DNA of 64,000 bases, taken from Rhizopus sp. PT2906. Its lineage: Eukaryota; Mucoromycota; Mucoromycetes; Mucorales; Rhizopodaceae. The notes beneath the pieces were generated by a model, which had not been told where the DNA came from, ran no database searches, and saw only the letters and a list, made by a program, of their open reading frames with translations. Shown one piece after another: positions 56,971 to 64,000 of this stretch. The stretch spans positions 1-64,000 of the forward strand of contig JAMYHX010000143.1 in the NCBI GenBank assembly GCA_025529335.1, given 5' to 3'. The position numbers were made by a program, and so were the translations under genes. Within the stretch, counting starts at the first letter, position 1, and every line of letters starts with the position of its first letter.

Positions 56971-59800
56971 CTACAGACCTCCTTTTAAGAGTTCTTTATA
57001 GAGATCATGTAGCCATGCAAATCGTTGCTTAGTAGATAAAATGGTGATGATGTCTTGTAGTTCTATAGGAGTGGGTGGTATGGGTGATGTAGGGGGTGGA
57101 TGCTTGAGCATATAATTAACGTCGACCGATGTGTTACTTTTGCTATACTTTACTCTAGGTGGGGGTGGTAATGAAGCCATAATCTGAGGAGTAGTCTCTT
57201 TGGCTTTATCTGATGTGTTGTCCGATTTTGTGGACAAGCCAGTAATGTTTTTTATGTGCTTCATATGTGGTTGTATGGATGAGGATGACGGTTGTTCGTA
57301 GATTCGACGTTGCTGTAGAATTTGTCCATTCTGTTCTGAGCGATATCTTTCAGCTGCTATATGTGTCATATAACATGCCATAGATTGGTATATGTTGAAT
57401 GGGACACACTTGATTGGTTCTGTTAGGGTTTGATTAATTGCAAACCCAATGCTTGAACCCTTTATAACTGCTGTAAATAAGATCAACTGACAAGGAGACG
57501 AAGACAAGACAAATGCTGGAATATCTAAAATGTTTGGATATAGTTTTGAGGACATGGCAAGGAACTTTCCATAGCTTGACAGTGCAAGTAATTCTTTACA
57601 TGCTTTTATAAATGAGTTGATGAACTGTATGTCTGTTGTTGTCCCACTGGTTGATCTCATGTTCATGGTTGTGTCTTTATGTGCCATATTGCTGGCTAAA
57701 GAAGCCACAACGGACAATGTCTGTCCCTGCATGCTCATAATAACATTCTCTTGTTCCTCTGTTAACTTTTCTATTGGTAGCTGTATATTTGGAAACGCAA
57801 ATCTTTTCGTTTTATCGACTATAATATGATGTTGCACGTCCTTTTCCGTTTCTTCTTCTAGAATGACAAAAAGGCCAACTTTTACAGATGGCTTATCTAT
57901 GCTTGGTTGTGATTGCGATAAGCTAATCGGTTTATATATGGTTGAAGCTAAACCTGTCATCTGAAGCATATCTTGAAAGTAGCAGAGAACGTAATCTGAA
58001 GGTATTCGAAGCTTATCTCCCATGATTTTTGCAATGAATACAGGTTCAGCAAATCTGTATCCAGAGGCCAGAAGGGAATTTAAAGCTTTAGAGCATTCTA
58101 TTTTTCTCACAAGAAAAATGTGTTTGTCTTCATCATTAAAGTCGCGGGAAGAGAGTGTTACATCTGTCTTGCTATCATTATCGGTATTGAATTTACAGAT
58201 CGTTGATGTGTCTTGACCTGATGCGCTCTTTGAACGTGTTTGATCTGGCTGTGTTGGCTCATCCATGGCTAACTCTAAATCTCTAGATGGTTTTTTACTT
58301 AATAACCATGCTGCAGGCTGACTGACTCTACGCGCTTTCTTTTGAATTCCTTCAAGTGCTGTCTTTGAAAATAGTCCATGGTGTTTTTCTACAATTGTGT
58401 TTGTCCTTATAACAGAGTCAAATAAATAGCCTAAATCAGATAATTCAGATAAATGTAAATCTTCAACTAATTGATCGGCAGTGTCTAAAAATCTTGCTTC
58501 AAATTCACTATAGTTTTTTCGTCGAGAGTAAGAGATGACAGGATCATTAGCATCGTCATCTAATTTTATCCATCCAATGGTAATCTTGAGTAACGCCGCA
58601 AACAAAGGATGGCTGGGTGTAAAATCACGAATGAAACCCTGTAACACAAAATGGTTAAGTCGATGAGTCTAAAATACCATGAACCTACTTACATCATTGT
58701 TCTGTTCCTCGCTCCATATTTCCTTCATGGGTACTAGACCATCTATATTAACCAAAATCCTTCCATTTGTGTCAAAAAATACAACATCCAGAATGATACG
58801 TTTACGTTGATCTCTTCTTCCTTTGCAGAATAACATGTTGAGGAATTCATGCTTTACACCGATAGCAAAAAATAGAACGCATGTAGATACAACAATAGCA
58901 GCAACGACTCCAATTATGACGGGTGTCTTTAGCACAGATGATGGTGGTTCACCGCTTGTCCTGCCAGGATAATACTCAGTCCCAACCATAGCTGTGTAAT
59001 GCATGCCTTTGTGTAACCTAGTAAGGTACCATTTGAATAAAAATATGTCACGTACCACAAACAGCCAGGCCCATTAGCATTGCGCATCCCAATCGCTTGT
59101 ACCATTGATTTGCCCATTGTTCACGTAGTTTGAAAAATATAAAAAGAGCTGCAGTTACGGCACAGACAGCTATGATAACAGCACAGACAACGAAGGGTGT
59201 TTTGTTTTTCAATATGAAAAAATCAACAGCTACTTGGCCTATAAAGCGTCAATACAACTGAATCGATACTCTTGTATATTGCCTACCCAAGTAATGCATG
59301 GAAACAATCCCAAGCTGATGTACAAATATAGTTAGCTTGAGCTGTAAATAGTCTAATTTTTCTTACACCCGCAATAACGCCACTAGGAACAATTCTAACT
59401 ATTTTAGCCTCTTCAGTGATGCCAACAAATGCAAATGCCAGGAACATGGTAACGATAGCAACAATTAAGCTGAGGAAAGTAAACCCTGGAGAATAATATA
59501 GCGCGCGCACCTCTCCGTTAGCAAGGGTGATAGTCAAGCTATTATTTCCTATAAAATGCATGCACCAGATGCCTACTCCTCCCATTGATGCTGCTGCTGC
59601 CGATAAAAGGAACCTTACAAAAAGTGTAAGTATAATGATCGACGAGAAGAAATTTTGAATTACCAGTTGTAAAATCCAGATATGTGAGTTCTCTTTGTCA
59701 ATAGCTCTAGAGTGGTCATTGCACCCAAGACTGCAATAACATAGCTGGTAAATATGATGCCTCCACTATATTCTTGTCGAGCTGCTGATTTAAAATCCAT
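56971..59800 (-). CDS. MHYT-domain seven-transmembrane sensor-like protein
   Basis: The first exons, 59800-59664, 59613-59367 and 59314-59287, and at least three more join in phase. The membrane part (about residues 1-260) contains three MHYT motifs: IWCMHFIGN, IVSMHYLG and GMHYTAMVG, the pattern of the MHYT domain proposed to bind copper and sense oxygen, CO or NO. A long soluble part follows. It starts with FDTNGRILVNIDGLVP, contains TPSHPLFAALLKITIGWIK and has a Ser/Pro-rich C-terminus with PPPTSPIPPTP. Total length is about 890 residues. Fungal members are known, but their ligand and output are not. No enzymatic domain such as GGDEF or EAL is seen, unlike bacterial examples. It converges on the GST-like gene. 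Confidence 0.85.
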
Positions 59801-61844
59801 ATAGGCCAAAGACACCCAAATTAACGGGAGAAAGAAAGAAAAGAAAAGAGAGTAAGAAAGATGGAAAGATATGAAAAACCCAATAGAACATTTTTTTCCA
59901 ATAAAAGGTCCCGTGTTACTTTCGATAATAAATATGATAGATGAAGCATTTCAAGTAGCACGTTGTAGCATTTTATTATTTTGCACTACAGCACTCACGG
60001 ACTTCTTTGATGATATTACGTATGATCAGTTTTATAGCTCTTTGATTTAACAGAACAATAGCCGTAGTTGACAAGAGGGAGGCGTTTAGAGTACACACGT
60101 CATGGCTATCGAATAGAGAAAAGATGAGGCATATTTGCTTATTGCTTACTAGTACACGTATTGAATAACTATCTAGCTTATCTAATCATTCAAGAGGATC
60201 AAGGTCTTAAACTAAAGCTACCACTACTAAACGAACTAATTAAGATTTAAATGCTACAGTGAATACTGTCAAAGTATTTTTTTTTCCATCATTAAGCTTG
60301 TAACATGTTACGCTATTAGTCATTTGTTAATGAAAATGAAGCGTTCACTTGAATGAACCATGTGTATTGTGGCCTAATCGCAGTCAATACTTACTAACTG
60401 TAAGTACAGTAAATAAACAAGATGACGTGTCAAGATAAAAAAAAATTTAGGTCTTTTTGTTTTTGCTTACAAAGGGTATTTTGGTACTTCTAGTGCTACT
60501 CTCAATATCTGTGCTCTATAAAGTATACCTAAAATCACACAATATAAATTTGGATAATATAGCTAATAATCATGTGGATTTCCCCTATATAAATATATTA
60601 TTGTCTTCTGAAGATTATTATTATTATTACTATTGCTTGTTGATATCTATTCCTCCGAAGAGTTTGTGTACCCCCTTCGATCCTTTTTTTGTGTTTCTCC
60701 GGTGGTGTCACTGAATGAACTTCGTACACGATTGCCATGGCACCCATTTTTAGGGACCATAATCTCTATAAGCCCTGCGAGGTTCAAATGGGCGTTTTGG
60801 TGATTAGAGCCTTTCATTTCATATCAAATGCTAAAGATGGCGACAAGCATAGCACAGGAAGAAAGGTTGTATAAAGTAAACTTTCTCGTTTTAATATGAT
60901 AAAATGTGATATTACTTTGTGTAATTAAACCATACTCTTTCTTTCAGAAATTATTGGTATACTTCAGGAAACAAATTTAAATTCTATGGATATCCATGAC
61001 ACACCAAGAACATGACTGCTGTATTTGTTGGTGTCTTGGCTGGCTGCCTAGAGGCCGACCACGGCCATGTCGAAGATACCTCTCTTGTATGCTTATCCTG
61101 TCACACGTCATTGAATGTCTCCAGGTACATCGATAATTATGCCTTTCTCTCTCCACCTTAGACCCCCCCGTTGTTCCTCCTTAATAAACTATCTACGAGC
61201 CCTCGAGTTTACGGCAAAATATGCTGGCCCTTGGCGGTTTTATTGGCCGATAGTCTGTTCCATTCTTTCTAAAGTAGATCAGCTCCAACACAGCTGCTTC
61301 CCTCAGGAAATTAACTCTCTGAATGGGCGTTTCTTCCTATGGATTTATGGCATCAATTAATCTTTTAGCTTCTTCCGCCTTTCACTTTCACTTCACCTTT
61401 TTTACCCTTGTTCTCCTAAGAGATTTTTTAGTTTCCATTATTGTCCTTTTTGATCTCGTCGGGGCAGTCTTTATTATTGCGCTTACTAGGGCTTGACTGG
61501 TCTATTTCTTTTTCTCTGCCTTCTCCTTCACTCATACCGCCATCTTTCTTATAATACTGTATTATGCTATAGCTTTTGTCAGAGACTTTCGATTACATGA
61601 CCAAAAATATTAAATAAAGTAGCCTAATCAAATTTTTTTTGACCCATTTGCTAAAAAGAAATGTCCGACTTTCCATATTTAACCAAATGAGCGGTTTCTA
61701 AACAAAAAATCTGGATGCATTTTTTGCATTTTGATTATCTTTTTCTCCATTTTTAACAGGCAATTTTATATGTTTTATGACAATTCTCGCAAAAAGTACA
61801 AAAGGTTGTTACTTTTTAAAAGATTCTGCTTTTATTTTTTAATA
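59801..61844. other. Gene-poor region with unassigned GC-richer stretch
   Basis: 59815-59860 is purine-rich on the plus strand, a pyrimidine tract for the minus-strand MHYT gene. From 60660 to about 61560 the GC content rises and stops interrupt every frame. Segments such as CLSCHTSLNVSRYIDNY (near 61100) look protein-like. It may be a decayed gene or element; I could not assign it. Confidence 0.4.
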
Positions 61845-62618
61845 ATGGACAGGGCATGTAGCAACAATAACACCAAGCGTAATATCTTCACACAGGACTT
61901 TGATTCCCGCTCGCAGGCACACGAAAGAAAGGGCTTAATGCAAGGCAATCAAATACAAGATATAAAAGAAGGAGATATTTTAGTGAACAAAGATAATTCT
62001 AATGATCAAGTTCAGCAGAAAGCAAAATTAAAGAGACGGAATGCGGTGTTCACTAGCAAAAAAACCATATTGCGAAGAAAGTCTTATTTTGAAGAGTCTC
62101 TTGATTTCTTACAGTGGACCGACAGATGTGTTTTTAAAAAACATGGTGCTGTAGATGCTAAAGTCCTTTCACCTCGATCTGGACAACATAACAAGTTAAA
62201 CAAGGCTAACAAAACTGCCCTTGTTCTCAGTGTAAAGCGTATTCCAAAGGAGCTATTCGATTATCACAAGAATTCGCTCCTTTAAGCTGATATCGAGGTT
62301 CTCTTTAACACTGTGAGAACATATCTGGAGGAATATAGTATCGGTTCCTATCCTGTGGCCTACGAACCCTTACTCTCAAGCGTCCACATGCGCAAGAGAC
62401 GTTGGTGGGCTAAAGATCATAAAGTTTGGACAGTGGACCAGTAGAAAGGTGTAATTTGGTCAGATGAGTCTTGGTTCGCTGTCCTAGTAAACGATGTCTT
62501 TGGCCAAATTATCAGAAAGAGGGAGGGTGCTAAGAAGAGCGCCATGGTTCTTCTATTCCGGCATTCTGTTATGGACTGGAGCGCTGCTTCTGGTCTGGCA
62601 GATATAGCTAAAAAATAA
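61845..62618 (+). mobile_element. Decayed Tc1/mariner-type transposase
   Basis: One frame runs from the ATG at 61845 to 62618 but is interrupted by in-frame stops at 62283 and 62442. From about 62140 the text follows the Tc1 plan: a helix-turn-helix part (GAVDAKVLSPRSGQ, then NTVRTYLEEYSIGS), then PLLSSVHMRKRRWWAKDHKVW and the first catalytic region VIWSDESWFAV, then RKREGAKKSA and VMDWSAAS. The 3' part that should contain the remaining acidic residues is missing. The first 100 residues are not typical of the family. No terminal inverted repeats were found. It is inactive. Confidence 0.75.
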
Positions 62619-63224
62619 ATACTTGATACAAATTCTTTTAAGCTGCTTATTTTTACGTCTTTAAAACGAGTTATTGCTGCTTAATACTTGTATTAAAGAA
62701 GCACTTTATGTATATTAATAAAAGTAAGCACAGCTGAGAGTTACCTATCTCATAGTCAACAGCTTTAGTAAAAGCTGAATGTGATGACTAAATGTAAAGG
62801 TGTGAAGTTTTAGTCAAAAGTAAATGAAAACTGAAGAGCAAGAGAAAAGCATCTTCCATACAGTCGTAAATACTCGTTATAAAGAGAATTTTTCTTTTAC
62901 TGAGATACAAAAGTATGCTTACGTATGTTTTTCGTTCTTACGCCAGAATTGCTTTATTAGTTCAGGCAGATTACCACATTAAGGAAAAGTGACTGGGAAA
63001 AAGATGTGCATACAGCTAATATGCTTCCTATAGTTTATGCATTTGCGAAGAAATGATCAACAAAACAAAGAAAATCAAAAGTATACATCTAACCAAGGAT
63101 AGCAAAATGCGCTTACAGCCAATAGTAAGCGGCCATGACAACTATGTCTGCATGAATCTGTTTTAATATAAAAGAGGGGGCAATGTTTTTCACAACAGTT
63201 TGAACTTGTACTTTTTTTACTCAA
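62619..63224. other. Region between the transposase relic and the peptide gene
   Basis: AT-rich, with no gene seen. The last 60 bp hold a TATA box and a short T-rich leader for the peptide gene. Confidence 0.55.
63167..63174 (+). promoter_or_regulatory. TATA box of the small secreted peptide gene
   Basis: TATAAAAG sits 51 bp before the ATG at 63225, followed by a G run and a T-rich stretch. It is one of the best-formed TATA elements in the window. Confidence 0.65.
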
Positions 63225-63356
63225 ATGCAAACCAAGCTTGTTCTTCTTACGATCTGTGCTTCTCTTGCCACTATTGGCTTTGCTGCACCTGCTTCACCTG
63301 CTGCTATTGATCAAGCTTTGTCTAAATTGAGAAATCTTCGTGGTCGTTATTCATGA
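63225..63356 (+). CDS. Small secreted peptide, 43 residues
   Basis: A frame too short for ordinary gene finders: ATG at 63225, stop at 63354-63356. The first 20 or so residues are a textbook signal peptide (MQTKLVLLTICASLATIGFA) with cleavage likely after FA-A or APA. The remaining part is about 22 residues and basic, with SKLRNLRGRYS at the end. A strong TATA box sits at the right distance. The family is unknown. The frame could instead be the first exon of a longer secreted protein, since coding-like DNA follows at once. Confidence 0.6.
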   Translation: MQTKLVLLTICASLATIGFAAPASPAAIDQALSKLRNLRGRYS

Positions 63357-63667
63357 CCATACGATTATATAATCAATCAAACACCATCGAAAATTTTTCT
63401 GCCAAAAGTGTAATGTCCAGTAATTTGACGCTGGATTGGCCAATAACTTGCTCGCGGATAGGCATAAATAAAGATTTATTTAAATTCCCCTGCCAAAATT
63501 TTCCTACAATATGCTCACCGGACGATCCAGAGGACGAACCTCATCTTCTTGATAAGGCTTTATATAATGCACGATGCTCACCGGGCGTTCCAATGAACGG
63601 ACCTCAGTCCTCACCGGAAAATCCCAAGGGTGGATCTACACTCTCACCAGCAAACCTCAATAAATAA
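63353..63667 (+). CDS. Overlapping frame with CSP-x-x-P repeats, uncertain
   Basis: An ATG that overlaps the stop of the peptide frame (ATGA) opens 104 residues. The C-terminal half has four imperfect units with a Ser-Pro core: CSPDDPEDEP, CSPGVPMNGP, SSPENPKGG and LSPANLNK. The first two are also repeated at DNA level (TGCTCACCGG near 63511 and 63573). The N-terminal half looks like non-coding DNA. It may be a second exon of the peptide gene whose splice signals I could not fix, or a chance frame over a decayed repeat. Confidence 0.3.
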   Translation: MTIRLYNQSNTIENFSAKSVMSSNLTLDWPITCSRIGINKDLFKFPCQNFPTICSPDDPEDEPHLLDKALYNARCSPGVPMNGPQSSPENPKGGSTLSPANLNK

Positions 63668-64000
63668 TGATCAACTTGAACTTCATAATGTCAAAATATA
63701 ATAAACCATATATAAACTTTGTAAAGGCTGCATAAGCTGCAAACACAGTGATTTTCGTATGTATTCTCAAATTTCTAGTGTGTTGTTTTCTTTCAAGGAA
63801 ACTCTAGCTGAATGACAATTCCTGTTGACAGAAGATAAACAAACGAGCTACACTTTATTCACTGATAAAAAAAAAAGATAATTTCAGACAACAAATAATA
63901 AAAAAGAGAGAGCCCATCAGAAGCAAAAGAATGAATAAAGAAATGATCAGTAAATCAGTTATTTATATTGATATTAAATACTTACATTATAAAGAAGAGA
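63668..64000. other. Window end, no gene seen
   Basis: AT-rich sequence with a purine-rich stretch (63865-63945). No frame, RNA or repeat is supported. Confidence 0.55.

Noticed and set aside
60457..60714. Frame beginning with a hydrophobic segment that resembles a signal peptide
   Set aside because: It has a Tyr run from a TAT/ATT repeat, no TATA box at a suitable distance and no recognisable mature part.
1..64000. tRNA, rRNA, CRISPR and operon-type features
   Set aside because: I saw no tRNA-like cloverleaf, no ribosomal RNA text and no regularly spaced direct repeats. The genome is eukaryotic, so CRISPR arrays and operons are not expected.
1..64000. A biosynthetic or defence gene cluster as the undescribed system
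   Set aside because: Neighbouring genes are mostly unrelated housekeeping genes. No polyketide, peptide, terpene or effector-immunity set is present.

Overview
The window looks like nuclear DNA of an early-diverging filamentous fungus, most likely a mucoralean member of Mucoromycota. The evidence is AT-rich intergenic DNA, many introns of about 45-60 bp with GTAAGT-like donors, long A/T homopolymers, and fungal-type genes (chitin synthase, Gcn1, Msc7-type aldehyde dehydrogenase, Hym1/Mob2, Rmd1, Dst1). Gene models were built by hand from reading frame, splice signals and phase. Where exon lengths are given they sum to an intact frame.

Layout. 1-3061 is AT-rich with no gene. 3062-19377 is gene-dense: a Gdown1-like RNA polymerase II factor (-), RMD1/DUF155 (+), a LARP7/Pof8-like RNA-binding protein (-), Rab geranylgeranyltransferase beta (+), an F-box/LRR protein (-), MSC7-like ALDH (+), HYM1/MO25 (-), a GIGYF/Smy2-type GYF protein (-) and NSE4 (+). 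19560-32840 holds COQ8 (-), the 2,416-residue GCN1 (+), an MIT-like protein (+), MOB2 (-) and an unrecognised 211-residue protein (-). 33-40 kb is looser: a small secreted double-psi beta-barrel protein (+), a PAQR-family receptor (+), an intronless 501-residue orphan (-), and stretches of broken coding relics. 40.3-46.9 kb carries a SPO22/ZIP4-like gene followed 84 bp later by an IME2/MAK-type kinase. Then come a coiled-coil orphan, a secreted protein with Trp-Asp-His hexapeptide repeats, TFIIS, a chitin synthase, a GST-like protein and a three-motif MHYT membrane protein. 59.8-64 kb is sparse, with a decayed Tc1/mariner transposase and a 43-residue secreted peptide.

How the genes relate. 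There is no biosynthetic cluster. Several functional themes recur: RNA polymerase II elongation (Gdown1-like, TFIIS), translational control (GCN1, GIGYF), morphogenesis through the NDR-kinase (RAM/MOR) network (HYM1, MOB2) with chitin synthase, and meiosis/chromosome maintenance (ZIP4-like, IME2-like, RMD1, NSE4, and a possible telomerase-associated Pof8-like protein). Packing is tight: two convergent pairs have stop codons 2 bp and 18 bp apart, and the readable frames of COQ8 and GCN1 are divergent by only 50 bp. Many genes have a pyrimidine tract on the coding strand just before the start codon, whereas the three short secreted-protein genes have clear TATA boxes.

The observations most worth following up are the fungal Gdown1-like protein, the LARP7/Pof8-like protein, the conserved 4EHP-type motif in the fungal GIGYF, a 7-nt microexon in the repeat-protein gene, and the ZIP4-IME2 tandem.
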